Shown here piece after piece: positions 42,059 to 51,603 of a stretch of DNA of 64,000 nt. The DNA is taken from contig JAUXPP010000114.1 in the NCBI GenBank assembly GCA_030683705.1, forward strand, positions 1-64,000, written 5' to 3'. Both the position numbers and the translations under genes were made by a program. Numbering within the stretch: the first letter of the stretch is position 1; each line of letters opens with the position of its first letter. Under the pieces are notes generated by a model. It had not been told where the DNA came from, did not search any database, and worked only from the letters and a program-made list of their open reading frames with translations. The DNA comes from Polaromonas sp. GTDB taxonomy: Bacteria > Pseudomonadota > Gammaproteobacteria > Burkholderiales > Burkholderiaceae_C.

Positions 42059-42727
42059 TCATCCAGCGTAGTAAAGCACCGCGATGAAATGGCAGGCGGT
42101 GCCGGCCGCCACAAACAGGTGCCAGACAAAATGGCCGTAGCGCCAGCGGCTGTCGCTGACGAAAAAAACCACGCCCAGCGTGTATGACAGCCCGCCGGCC
42201 AGCAGCCAGAACAGACCCCAGCCGGGGATCAGTTCCCACATCGGCTTGACCGCGATCAGCGCAATCCAGCCCATCGCGAGATACAGCGCGGTGGACAGGC
42301 GCGGGTAACGGATGCCGGCCACCGCCTTCACCGCGACGCCCGCCAGCGCCATGGTCCAGACCAGGCCGAACAGCGTCCAGCCCCAGGGGCCGCGCAACAC
42401 GCCCAGTGTGAACGGTGTGTAGGTACCGGCAATCAACAGGTAAATCGCGCCGTGGTCGAGGATCTGGAACACCCGCTTGGCACGGTTGGGCGGCAGCGCG
42501 TGGTACAGCATCGAAGCGCTGTACAGCAGCACCATGGCCGCGGCAAAAATGCCGGCACCCACCACAGCGCCCGCATCGCCGCGCTGCACGGCAGCCCCCA
42601 GCAGGAAAGGTGTCGCCACCAGCACCGCGAGCAGGGCCAGCCCGTGGCTGATGCTGTTGGCGATTTCCTCGCCCAGGGCCTGCGCCCTGTCCTGCCCGGC
42701 AGGCACAGGCTGTGCCAGGGCGTTCAT
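42059..42727 (-). CDS. Hemolysin III / YqfA-like membrane protein
   Basis: 222 residues with about seven membrane helices of the PAQR/hemolysin III family. NSISHGLALLAVLVATPFLL at the start, SMLYHALPPNRAKRVFQILDHGAIYLLIAGTYTPF in the middle, and FVWHLFVAAGTACHFIAV at the end hold the conserved Ser, His and Asp residues. It overlaps the DUF349 gene by 4 bp. The biochemical role is unclear in bacteria. Confidence 0.92.
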   Translation of the reverse strand: MNALAQPVPAGQDRAQALGEEIANSISHGLALLAVLVATPFLLGAAVQRGDAGAVVGAGIFAAAMVLLYSASMLYHALPPNRAKRVFQILDHGAIYLLIAGTYTPFTLGVLRGPWGWTLFGLVWTMALAGVAVKAVAGIRYPRLSTALYLAMGWIALIAVKPMWELIPGWGLFWLLAGGLSYTLGVVFFVSDSRWRYGHFVWHLFVAAGTACHFIAVLYYAG

Positions 42728-45552
42728 CGTTTCAGCAAGGCCTTCAACACATTCTGCAAGCGCCGCACATGCGCCGCGTCATGCGGCGCGGCCAGCACCC
42801 TGGCGGTGTCTTCCGCCCAGGTCTGCGCTGGTGCGGGCTCATTGCGTTTGGTCAGCAGCACCAGTTGCAGCATGCGGCGCGCGCTCAGCTGTTCGGCCGG
42901 GGTCGGCAGCTCGGCGGCGATTTCCAGGCGCAGCAGGGTTTCTGCGGCATCGCCTTTCGGCGGCGACGACAGCGCTTTCATCCACGCGCTGCGTGCGGCC
43001 GGGGTCACCAGCTTGCCCAGCGCCTGGGCGTCCGGCAACAGCGCCGGGTCGCGTTTTTCCCAGGCCGTCAGCAAGTTGGTCAGCACTTCGCCGTGCGCCT
43101 GTTCCGACAGCTTGCGCAAAGCCTGTTGCGCATGCTCGAACGCTTCGCGCTGCGCGCGGAAGGCCGCATCGCCCAGACGCGGGCCGCGTTCTTCATACGC
43201 CGGCCTGTCGCTGAAACGGCCCTCGCGCTCGGGGCGGTAAGGCTCGAACTTGTTGTCGGCGGGACGGTTGCCGCGTCCGTCGGGCTTGCCGCCACCGGGG
43301 CGCGCGTCCTTGCGGTCGCCGAACTTGCCACCGCGGCCCGCCGGAGCGGCCTCGGCCTTGCGCATGCCGGGGCGGTCGTCGCCGCGCATGGCGACCACCG
43401 GCTTGGCCGGTTTTGGCGGTGGTGCAGCGGGAGCTGGCGCGGCCTCGGCCGGTGCTTCGCTGCCCTCGTCTGCCGCAGGCTGCTCGGATGCGGCCGACGC
43501 CTCAGGAGCATCAGCAGCTTCAGATCCTTCTGCTATGGTTTCAGGAGCTGCCTGCGCAGGCGTATCGGGCGCCAGGGCCTGATTTGATTCATCATTTGGG
43601 GCTGCGGCGGCAGCTGCAGCCGGTGCAGGGGCGGCAGGCGCCGGCGCTGCGGCCGGCTTGAACTGGCCGCGCAGTCCGGCTTCCAGATCAGCCATCGCGA
43701 CCCGGATTTTCTGCACGTCGCCGCTGGCGTTGGCGGCGTCCAGCGCTTTCGACAACTCCAGCACCAGGCGGTCATGTTCACCCAGCGCCGATGCGGCTTT
43801 TTCGCGCTCGGCCGTCTTGCGCTGGAAGGCGTCGTCGATCGGCTTGCGGAAAGCGTCCCAGAGTTTTTGCTCCTGCTTGCGCTCGATAGGCACACCCTGC
43901 GCCTCGTGCTGCCAGCGCTGCTGCAAGTGCTTGACGGCGTCGATGCGCAATTGCGGCTCGGCGCCCAGCAGCTGGGCTTCCTCGATCATGGCCTTGCGGC
44001 GCGCCAGACTGTCGGCGCGCGCGGCCTTCAGCGCAGCGTCGGCCTTGTCCATCGCGGCTTTCCATTGCGGCTGGATTTCGGCAAAGGCTTTTTCGCTCAG
44101 GTGGCCGGCGGCCGTCCACTTCTCGACAAAACCGTTGAGGCTTCGAATCTGGTGTTTCCAGTCGGTGTTGCCCTGGTTGGCCTCGGCCCAGGCCAGCACC
44201 TCGTCGATCAGCAGGCGGCGCTCGGCCTTGACCGCCTCGGTCTGCTCCTTGACTTTGTCCAGCCAGGCCTCGACCACCTTGTGCGCTTCGTTGCAGGCAT
44301 CGTCAAAACGTTTCCACAAGGCGTGGTTGGGCGTGCCGCCCTGGTCGCTGGTTTTCCAGAGCTCGCGCATCGCGCGCAAGGCTTCCTGCTGCTTGCGGCC
44401 GCCCAGCGGCTTGGCCACCAGGGCCTCCGCCTTGGCCACCAGTTCCTCGCGGATCTGGTCGGCGCGCCAGCGTTGCCAGCCTTCGAGTTCGCCGGCGGAA
44501 GTCAGCGCCGCATGGGCCGCGGCCTCCAGCGTGCTGTCGATGTTGCGGATGTTGTCCTTGAGCGCCTGGCGCAGTTCGGCCGCGACCTTGGGCGTGGACT
44601 TGCCGTGGCCTTCGGTGACTTCATGCTCGAGTTTGGCCAGCGCGGCCTGCACGATGGCGCTTGATTTTTCGCGCATCTCCTTGAGCACGGCCGGATCGAT
44701 CTTCGCCTTGGGCGCGCGCGCAGCGGGTTCGCCGGCGGCACCCTCGGCCGCACGCGGCTGGCCGCGCGCAGCGCGCAACTCGTCGGCCCAGACCGGCACC
44801 GCCGGCAGCGGCGCGGCCGCGTCTTCGGCGGCGGCGACGGCCAGCGACAGCGCGCCCTGGAAGGCCTCCCACACGGCCAGCAGCTGGCCGCGCGAGGCGT
44901 CGAGCAGCGGCGGAAACTTCGCGTCCACGCTGGCCCAGTTGGCATCCTGCGCGATCTCGTCGGCCTGGCCCTGCCAGTGCGTGACGTCGGCGCGCAGTGC
45001 GTCCCAGGCGGACTGCGCGTCGCGCCAGGGTTTGGTCGAGAGCACCTCGATGCGCTGGGCGATCAGCACGGCGGCTTCGCGCTGCACCTGGGTGCGGTGT
45101 TGCAGGTCCTCGATGGTCTTGACGCGGTCGGCGAGCTGGCCTTTCAAGCCGGCCAGCGGTTCGCGCGACAGGGGCGCACCGGCCTTGGCGGCATCGCGCT
45201 GCCAGGCCAGGGCATCGGCGAGGTTGAGTTTTTTCAGGGCCAGCAGGGCCTGGCCTTTTTCAGCCCACTCGGCGGCCACCGTCTCCTGGTTCTTCGCACG
45301 CTTGGCCTCGTCGATTTTTTCCTTCAGCGGCTTGGCCGCGCCCTTGTCGCGATTCGCGAGATCCTTGTAGACCTCGGCCATCTGCTCGGCGCTGGGCCCG
45401 GTGGACAGCCACTCACGGATGCGCGCGGTGCGCTCGCCGGAGGTCGGCGCCGAAAAGGCGCCGCCGGTCATGCCGTCCAGCGGATGGTTGGCGCCCGGTT
45501 GGGTGGACGGCGTTTTCACGGCAGAGGTATCGGGCTTGGAAGGTTTGGACAT
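42724..45552 (-). CDS. DUF349-domain protein, 942 aa
   Basis: Large cytoplasmic helical protein with several DUF349 repeats (AMRELWKTSDQGGTPNHALWKRFDDACNEAHKVVEAWL and EIQPQWKAAMDKADAAL types). An Ala/Pro-rich segment (about residues 640-720) carries an in-frame REP-like element. A Gly/Asp/Arg-rich linker (PGGGKPDGRGNRPADNKFE) leads to the last domain. DUF349 proteins are often linked to nucleic-acid or ribosome handling, but there is no firm function. Confidence 0.85.
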   Translation of the reverse strand: MSKPSKPDTSAVKTPSTQPGANHPLDGMTGGAFSAPTSGERTARIREWLSTGPSAEQMAEVYKDLANRDKGAAKPLKEKIDEAKRAKNQETVAAEWAEKGQALLALKKLNLADALAWQRDAAKAGAPLSREPLAGLKGQLADRVKTIEDLQHRTQVQREAAVLIAQRIEVLSTKPWRDAQSAWDALRADVTHWQGQADEIAQDANWASVDAKFPPLLDASRGQLLAVWEAFQGALSLAVAAAEDAAAPLPAVPVWADELRAARGQPRAAEGAAGEPAARAPKAKIDPAVLKEMREKSSAIVQAALAKLEHEVTEGHGKSTPKVAAELRQALKDNIRNIDSTLEAAAHAALTSAGELEGWQRWRADQIREELVAKAEALVAKPLGGRKQQEALRAMRELWKTSDQGGTPNHALWKRFDDACNEAHKVVEAWLDKVKEQTEAVKAERRLLIDEVLAWAEANQGNTDWKHQIRSLNGFVEKWTAAGHLSEKAFAEIQPQWKAAMDKADAALKAARADSLARRKAMIEEAQLLGAEPQLRIDAVKHLQQRWQHEAQGVPIERKQEQKLWDAFRKPIDDAFQRKTAEREKAASALGEHDRLVLELSKALDAANASGDVQKIRVAMADLEAGLRGQFKPAAAPAPAAPAPAAAAAAAPNDESNQALAPDTPAQAAPETIAEGSEAADAPEASAASEQPAADEGSEAPAEAAPAPAAPPPKPAKPVVAMRGDDRPGMRKAEAAPAGRGGKFGDRKDARPGGGKPDGRGNRPADNKFEPYRPEREGRFSDRPAYEERGPRLGDAAFRAQREAFEHAQQALRKLSEQAHGEVLTNLLTAWEKRDPALLPDAQALGKLVTPAARSAWMKALSSPPKGDAAETLLRLEIAAELPTPAEQLSARRMLQLVLLTKRNEPAPAQTWAEDTARVLAAPHDAAHVRRLQNVLKALLKR
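43530..43585 (+). repeat. REP-like element inside the DUF349 gene
   Basis: The AGCTGCCTGCGCAGGCG...GCGCCAGGGCCTGA pattern matches the dispersed element, in frame with the low-complexity linker (residues QALAPDTPAQAAPETIAEGS). Confidence 0.45.
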
Positions 45553-45794
45553 GGGGAACGCAGCGTAAAAATTAAAAAGGCCTGGCCGGGAAGAAGTTGC
45601 GGGCTGAATGCGGCGGGGGCGGGTAAGGCCCCGGCGCTGCAGGGCGGCCAGCGATGGCGGTCCGGACGGGTGGGAAGGGATCAGTGAGCGGGAAACATAC
45701 GGACCATGGCTCTCAAAAAGACTCTCAGAAGGCTCTCAAGGCCGGGACACGCCCGCACTTTAAAAATTAGGCACAACCGGTATTTTCGCTGTTT

Positions 45795-48700
45795 TTACGG
45801 CATCGCCAAATTAAGCTCCGCACGCGGTGTCCATTTGCCGTCCGGCGGCACGGTTTTGGCGGCGCCGAGAAAGAGCCTGGCCGGTGCCAGATCGCGGCCC
45901 GCCAGGTAGTCCTTGACGGCCACGCTGCGCCGCAAGGCCAGCTCGCGCATCGCGTCCTCGCTCACCGCGATGTCGGCCAGCAACAGCTTTTCCATCTCGG
46001 CGGGCGGCAGGTCTTTGGCCAGTCCGACGATGTTGCGCGGCTTGGTGATGTCGGCGCGTTTGTAGACTTCCTTGAGCAGCGCGGGATATTCGGCCGGGCT
46101 CACGCTCAGCCCGGCCAGGGCCGTGCTGCCCTGGGCCACCAGGCCGCGGCGTTTTTCGGCGCGCAACAACTGGTTCAGGCGTTCGCGCCGGTAGCCCTCG
46201 CGTTCGGCCTCCAGGCTGGCGGTACCGACCACGGTGAGTTGCAGCGCCGGGCGATCCGTCAGCGCCTTGGCCACCTTGTCGAGCCCGGCGGTGGCCTCGG
46301 GCGCCAGCCGCGCGCTGCCCGGTGCAAAACCGACGCTGGCCAGTTCCTCCCCACCGCCGCCGAAGGCACCGGCCAGCAGGCTGAAGGGCGCGGTGATGGC
46401 CTTGACGATGACGTTGAGGATCACCTTGACGATGACCGGGCCGAGGCTGAACTGCGGGTCGTTGAGCGAGCCGCTGATCGGCAGGTCGATGTCGATCACG
46501 CCGTTGCGGTCGGCCAGCAGCGCCACGGCCAGCTTGACCGGCAGGCTGGCCGTCGAACCCTCGACTTTGTCGCCGAAGCTGAGCTGGTTCAGCACCACCT
46601 TGTTGTTCGCCGTGAGCTGCCCGTCGGGCTGCACCACATAGCTGACGTCGACACTGAGCTTGCCGCGGTTGATGCCGTAACCCGAGTACTTGATGGCATA
46701 CGGCGACAGCGGCGGCAACTCCAGGTCGCGCACCTTGCCCTGAACGTCGAGCGCCAGCGGCTGCGCCAGCGGATTGAGCTTGCCGCTGATCTCCAGCGAG
46801 GCCGTGCCTTCGGCGCGTCCGCGCAGTTCCAGGTCGGCCATGGCAGGCGCGCCGGCTGCGGGCGCCGATGAAAACGCGCTGAGCTTGCCGCTGAGTTCGC
46901 TGAGGTTGGCCGAGTAGTTGGGTTTGACAAAACGGTCGGAAAACAGCACCCGGCCGTTGATCAGCGTCATCGGGCCGACATTGATGACAGGCGCCAGCGC
47001 CGCCGCATCCCCGGCTTTTGCATTGATTTGGCCTGCAGCGCTTGCCGGGCGTGCATCAGCAGCTCCTGATTTTGTAGCAACCAGGCCCTGCGCCGGAGGC
47101 GGCTTGAGCAGGTCCTGCAGGTTGATGCGGCCTTCCGGCGTAACGATCACCCGCGCAAAAAAGTCGCTCAGCACGGTTTCGCGCACATCCACCCGCGTGG
47201 CTGTCGCCGGCGCCAGCGCCAGCTTCAGGCCGCGCAGGTTCAGCGCCTTCCAGGCCAGCAGGCCCTCGCTGGGCGCCAGCGTGTTGGAGCGGAATTCTTC
47301 CAGCGCCACGTCGCCGGCCAGTTGCGCCTGCGGCCCGGCCGGCGTCTGGCGCCAGCCGACACGGCCGCGGAAGCTGGCGTCGGCACGCAGCAGGTCGATG
47401 TTGAGCTGCTCACCGAAGTAGGGCTCGAAGGCCTGCACCGGCATGCGTTGCAACACCAGCTGGCCCTGGGCCTGCAGCGGTGCCAGCCCCAGGCTGCCCT
47501 TGAAATCCAGCTTGCCGGGCTCGAACCGGCCCGCCGCCAGCTGCAGCGAGGCGCTCAGCGGCATCGGTTGGGCGGCCTGCGCTCGCGCCGCCGGCCGCTC
47601 ATCGAGCAGCAGCCCCTGCAGTTGCGCCTTGATGCCACTCACCTCGAAGGCTACCGGCTTGCTGTTGGAGCGGTCGGAAAACGACATGGCACCGCCGTCC
47701 ACCGACACCTCGCCGATCGCCACCCCCCAGGCCGGCGCGCCGGCCGACGCTGGCGGCGGCGCGGCCTGCCCACGCGCCGCCATCCAGCGCTGGTACATCC
47801 AGCGCCTGTCGGCATCCCGGTCGACCCGGGCTTTGGGCCGGGTCAGGCGCATGCTGGCCGCCTTGAAGGTCTGGCCGGCGACGTCGATGTCCATGCCGGC
47901 AATATCGACGCGTTGTACCGACACCAGCGAGGTTTTGCCTTCGGCCAGCAGGATGCCCTGCAGCGCGAGCTGGGGCGAGCTGATCGTCAGCAGTTGCGGC
48001 TTGCCGCCGGCCGCCGCCTGCCAACGAATGCCGAGCTCGGCATCGAGCTGGCCATTCAGCGCGGGCAGCAGGAACTGGCCGATGTACTTGGCCGCCATGT
48101 CCAGCGGCCAGGCCGCCAGCGTCGCCTTGACATCGGCAGCGGCATCGGTGGCGCTGCCGCTGAAGCTCAGCAGCGCAGGCGTCGCCGCCGGTGCCGGCGC
48201 GGCGATCCCGGCCTGGACCGCTTTCCGGCGGGCGGCTGCGGGCGGCGCGGCGGCAGCCACCGCGGCCGCGTCCAGCGCGATGGCGCCCTTGAACTGCAAG
48301 GGCGCGCTGGCCGAAAACGGAAAGCGGATCGCCGACGCGTCCAGCACCAGCCCATTCAGGCGGATCTGCGCGGGCGAGGCCAGGCTTTGGTCCAGCCAGT
48401 TGACGAGGCCACCACGCACGGCCAGGCTGGCGACCTCCACTTTCCACGGCGCGCGGGCCGCCGCGGGAGGCGCGGCGCTGGGGGTGGCGGGTCCGGACGC
48501 TGCCGGGCCTGGTGCATTTTTTTGGCCTTCAGCCCTTGCCGGACGTGCGTCCGCAGCTATGGTTTTGGTAGCAATCGGGGGGCCGGCCGGCAGCAGGTTC
48601 AACTGGCCACTGCGATCACGCGTGAGGTTGAGCACCGGCGAGGTGAGCAGCACCGACGACAGCCGGACCACCTGCTCCAGCGGCCGGACCTCGTCCATCA

Positions 48701-49694
48701 CCACATGCAGGCGCTCGAAGCCCAGCAGTTCCGGGGCGGATGCCGGCGCGCCGGCGGCGCCCAGCAGGCGAACCTGCTCGGCCGTCAGCGTGCCGGACAA
48801 GCGGACCACGGGTGCTGGCGCCTGTTCAAAGGCGACCTTGATGTCGGCATGGAGGACGCCGCCCTGCAGCCGCAGCGGCAGGCTGGCCGGCAGGTAGCCC
48901 AGATAAGGCTGCAGGTCCAGCGCCTTGAGCCGGAAGCTGGCGTCGGTCTTGCGGGTCTCGGCAAAGGGCGTGCCTTCGGCGGCGCTGTCGAAGCGGCTGC
49001 CATTGAGCGCGAAGCTCAGGCGCGGCGCGGTCCGGATGTCGCGCTGCGAACGCAGGTTGCTCAAAAAGGGCACGGACAGGCTCAGCTCCCGCAGCTCGTG
49101 GTTCTTGCGCACCGACAGGTCGTTGAAGTCGGCGCGCCCCCCCGTCAGCACCAGGTTGTGGAGCGCAAAACGCGGCGGTTTTCCGGCCGGCTCATCCGGC
49201 GCGGGTGTCAGGCGCTGCACGATGTCGTCGATGTCGTAACGTCCCTGCCCCAGATGTGTCAGCGACAGCACCGGGTCCTCGACCTGGATGGCGTCCACCA
49301 CGGGCGCCAGCCGCAGCAGGGACTGCAGCTCTGCATCTATATAGAGACGCTTGATGCGGAACTGGGGCGCTTCCTGGGCAAGCCCGGGCGACACCGGGGA
49401 AACGCCGGCCTTCGCAAGAGCGAGGTCGTGCAGCGTGAGTTCCAGCGACCAGGGCTGGAAATCCACCTTGCCCACGGTCAGCTGGCGGCCCAGCTTTTCC
49501 GATCCGGTTTTCTCCAGCTGCCACTTCAGCAGGCCGGGCACCGCGGCCCAGGCCAGCGCCCAGACCAGCAGCAGGCTGCCAGTTGCCCACGCCAGGCGGC
49601 GCTGCCAGAGCGGGGATCGCATCACGGAATCGGCGCGGGCCGGCAGGCCACGCCAGAAAAGGGACCCGCGCCCCCACATCTCTTTGCTTGTCAT
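45795..49694 (-). CDS. DUF748 AsmA-like envelope protein with OmpA-type end
   Basis: 1299 residues from the ATG at 49694 (MTSKEMWG), or later at 49622. One N-terminal membrane helix (LAWATGSLLLVWALAWAAV) precedes a long AsmA/DUF748-type beta body. The C-terminus is OmpA-like (VGFAPGSARLAPEATAGLDKVAKAL...VVGTAS). DUF748/AsmA proteins span the periplasm and are linked to lipid transport and outer-membrane integrity. Two REP-like elements are in frame as AADARPARAEGQ and AADARPASAAGQ. Confidence 0.82.
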   Translation of the reverse strand: MTSKEMWGRGSLFWRGLPARADSVMRSPLWQRRLAWATGSLLLVWALAWAAVPGLLKWQLEKTGSEKLGRQLTVGKVDFQPWSLELTLHDLALAKAGVSPVSPGLAQEAPQFRIKRLYIDAELQSLLRLAPVVDAIQVEDPVLSLTHLGQGRYDIDDIVQRLTPAPDEPAGKPPRFALHNLVLTGGRADFNDLSVRKNHELRELSLSVPFLSNLRSQRDIRTAPRLSFALNGSRFDSAAEGTPFAETRKTDASFRLKALDLQPYLGYLPASLPLRLQGGVLHADIKVAFEQAPAPVVRLSGTLTAEQVRLLGAAGAPASAPELLGFERLHVVMDEVRPLEQVVRLSSVLLTSPVLNLTRDRSGQLNLLPAGPPIATKTIAADARPARAEGQKNAPGPAASGPATPSAAPPAAARAPWKVEVASLAVRGGLVNWLDQSLASPAQIRLNGLVLDASAIRFPFSASAPLQFKGAIALDAAAVAAAAPPAAARRKAVQAGIAAPAPAATPALLSFSGSATDAAADVKATLAAWPLDMAAKYIGQFLLPALNGQLDAELGIRWQAAAGGKPQLLTISSPQLALQGILLAEGKTSLVSVQRVDIAGMDIDVAGQTFKAASMRLTRPKARVDRDADRRWMYQRWMAARGQAAPPPASAGAPAWGVAIGEVSVDGGAMSFSDRSNSKPVAFEVSGIKAQLQGLLLDERPAARAQAAQPMPLSASLQLAAGRFEPGKLDFKGSLGLAPLQAQGQLVLQRMPVQAFEPYFGEQLNIDLLRADASFRGRVGWRQTPAGPQAQLAGDVALEEFRSNTLAPSEGLLAWKALNLRGLKLALAPATATRVDVRETVLSDFFARVIVTPEGRINLQDLLKPPPAQGLVATKSGAADARPASAAGQINAKAGDAAALAPVINVGPMTLINGRVLFSDRFVKPNYSANLSELSGKLSAFSSAPAAGAPAMADLELRGRAEGTASLEISGKLNPLAQPLALDVQGKVRDLELPPLSPYAIKYSGYGINRGKLSVDVSYVVQPDGQLTANNKVVLNQLSFGDKVEGSTASLPVKLAVALLADRNGVIDIDLPISGSLNDPQFSLGPVIVKVILNVIVKAITAPFSLLAGAFGGGGEELASVGFAPGSARLAPEATAGLDKVAKALTDRPALQLTVVGTASLEAEREGYRRERLNQLLRAEKRRGLVAQGSTALAGLSVSPAEYPALLKEVYKRADITKPRNIVGLAKDLPPAEMEKLLLADIAVSEDAMRELALRRSVAVKDYLAGRDLAPARLFLGAAKTVPPDGKWTPRAELNLAMP
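47027..47080 (-). repeat. REP-like element inside the DUF748 gene, copy A
   Basis: Contains GGCCTGCAGCGCTTGCCGGG and GCAGCTCCTGATTTTGTAGC; encodes ATKSGAADARPASAAGQ. About 1.5 kb from copy B, in the same orientation. Confidence 0.6.
48515..48572 (-). repeat. REP-like element inside the DUF748 gene, copy B
   Basis: Contains GGCCTTCAGCCCTTGCCGGA and GCAGCTATGGTTTTGGTAGC; encodes ATKTIAADARPARAEGQ. Confidence 0.6.
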
Positions 49695-50500
49695 AAGCGT
49701 CGAGTCTTGGCGGCCTGCGCGCAAAGGTCAATGATTTTCTGCGCAGATAAGCGCCTGCACCAATGAAAAACCCCGGGCAGCAGGGCTGACCGGGGCTGAC
49801 GGCGGACATGATGTCCATGCCGTCTGGCTTCGCAAAGAAGAGAAGTTCGTCTCCAGTGCGATGAAAGCAAGTGATTGCTCTCAGGTTGACCGGGATTGGT
49901 TACCCGGCTGATGCTTGAGGTACTCAAGCAACTGCAGATTAAACCTCGCGCACCGGGCATGCAAGCCAATATTTGTAATCAAAAAATGCCCGGCGATTGC
50001 GGTTTTCTTGGCAGCTTTACATCTTGGCAACAGGTCGGGATTTTGTCCTACAGACAGACGGGAAACCGTAGCGCTGCGCCTTTTTCCAGGGTTCGCTGGA
50101 ATGCTCCAGCGTTTTCTGCAAAAACGCTGCAAAGCCTTGAAGTAGCTGGACTTTACTGGCGAAACATACAGCCCATTTCCTGGACACCAGGGAATTCCGG
50201 CCGGCTTAGGGAGCTTGGTCAAAAACGGCCGTAAGTACCTGAAACCGCGGCTTTGGCTTGAAATTAGCCGATTTGAGATTGATATTGATATATAAATTCA
50301 GTTTAATATTATTGACAAGTTATTTAGACGCCTCATAGAATTCGCCGTCCCGAGAAAACCAAGGGACAACCCGAACCCGCTGCCGAACCCGGCAAAGTCA
50401 GACAAGGGGTCCCTACCCCCAAGGCCACGGCCCTGGTTTGATGGCGACCCAATCAAAGTGTGACGGCTCCAAACAGCCGCCGCACGTAGAAAGGAGTGCT
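49695..50500. other. Intergenic region, no gene found
   Basis: About 800 bp between the divergent DUF748 and lytic transglycosylase genes. Short frames exist on both strands at 49.88-50.23 kb but none has a ribosome site or recognisable protein. AT-rich sequence from 50.25 kb leads to a promoter. An imperfect CCCCGG...CCGGGG hairpin lies near 49.77-49.80 kb. Confidence 0.6.
50312..50341 (+). promoter_or_regulatory. Promoter upstream of the lytic transglycosylase gene
   Basis: TTGACA (50312-50317), 18-bp spacer, TAGAAT (50336-50341), in an AT-rich stretch. The gene starts 160 bp downstream. Confidence 0.55.
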
Positions 50501-51376
50501 ATGACAGCGCTAGGACAATCAAGCCCCGCATCCACCTTGCGGGCGATCCGGAAAAACGTGGGCGCCAGTCTGGCCAACATTGCAGACGACATCGCCCAGG
50601 GGTTTTTCGAAATCACGCACAACAGCTTTGCCCTGGTGGGCCTGGCCGTGGTGTTTGCCGTGATCACCCTGACCGCCCGGCCCGACCTGCGCCAGGCCGG
50701 CGAGTCGCGGCTGATGAGCTGGCTGCAGGAGCGCCAGGAAGCCGCCATCGGTTACACGGAGCCGGACGCCATCGACCGCGCCACCGCCGCCAATCCCAAG
50801 GACCTGCCCAAGCAACAGGCCGCCGTGGCCTTCTGGCTGAGCCGCAAATACAGCGTCGCGCCCGAGCCGCTCAGCGTGCTGGTGGCCGAAGCGTTTGAAA
50901 TTGGCCAGAAAGCCAAGCTCGACCCTACCCTGATCCTGGCCATCATGGCGATCGAATCGGGCTTCAACCCCTTCGCCCAAAGTCCGGTCGGCGCGCAGGG
51001 CCTGATGCAGGTCATGACCAAGATTCACCACGACAAGTATGAAAACTTCGGCGGCAAGCTGGCCGCCTTCGACCCGGTCACCAACTTGCGCGTCGGCGTC
51101 AAGGTGCTGCAGGAATGTATTGCCCGTGCCGGTTCCCTCGAAGCCGGCCTGAAGTTCTACGTTGGCGCAGCCAACCTGGACAGCGACGGTGGTTATGCCG
51201 CCAAGGTCATGGCCGAACATGCCCGCCTGCAGGCCGTCGCCAACGGCCGGGCCCCGGCCTATGCGCCGGTCAGGCCGCCGCTGGCCATTCCGGCATCCCT
51301 GCCCCTCAATGGCGACAGCCCCGACATGCCGGGCCCCAAAGCCGGTGAGAAGGTCGCCAGCCTGTCCGTGTCCTGA
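50501..51376 (+). CDS. Lytic transglycosylase, SLT family
   Basis: 291 residues from ATG 50501 with AAAGGAG 7 bp upstream. One membrane helix (HNSFALVGLAVVFAVITLTA) precedes the SLT domain: LDPTLILAIMAIESGFNPFAQSPVGAQGLMQVM with the catalytic Glu in IES. The C-terminus is Pro-rich. It cleaves peptidoglycan glycan strands between MurNAc and GlcNAc. The leading strong promoter points to an independent transcript. Confidence 0.9.
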   Translation: MTALGQSSPASTLRAIRKNVGASLANIADDIAQGFFEITHNSFALVGLAVVFAVITLTARPDLRQAGESRLMSWLQERQEAAIGYTEPDAIDRATAANPKDLPKQQAAVAFWLSRKYSVAPEPLSVLVAEAFEIGQKAKLDPTLILAIMAIESGFNPFAQSPVGAQGLMQVMTKIHHDKYENFGGKLAAFDPVTNLRVGVKVLQECIARAGSLEAGLKFYVGAANLDSDGGYAAKVMAEHARLQAVANGRAPAYAPVRPPLAIPASLPLNGDSPDMPGPKAGEKVASLSVS

Positions 51377-51427
51377 GGTTTTGGCCGGGCCGAGCCCGGT
51401 CCGGACAGCGACTCCGTTACACTAGAC

Positions 51428-51550
51428 GGGTGCGCGACTGGCGATAGGCTTGCCCTGATCACAGGGCGAGGCTGACGTGGGATACCACTGGGAAGCGCAC
51501 CGCCGGCTGTCATCGGTGACAGCGGCGTTCAGCCGTTCGCCTGGGCAGCC
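51428..51550 (+). ncRNA. ZTP (pfl) riboswitch upstream of glyA
   Basis: The 5' half has GGGTGCGCGACTGGCGA and GTGGGATACCACTGGGAAGCG; the 3' half ends CGCCTGGGCAG. These are the conserved pfl-motif blocks, with a variable stem between. The ZTP/ZMP riboswitch senses 10-formyl-THF shortage and raises expression of one-carbon genes such as glyA. It fits the 5' leader of the next gene. Confidence 0.85.
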
Positions 51551-51603
51551 CTTGTTTCATGCACCCCCGTGCCAGGACAGGGACCACGTCTTGAAGGACT
51601 GCC

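Noticed and set aside
47322..49766. 814-aa open frame on the plus strand
   Set aside because: Antisense shadow of the DUF748 gene; composition is Arg/Gln/His-rich with no domain.
49881..50234. Opposed frames of about 112 aa between DUF748 and the lytic transglycosylase gene
   Set aside because: No ribosome site or known domain, and both strands open equally.
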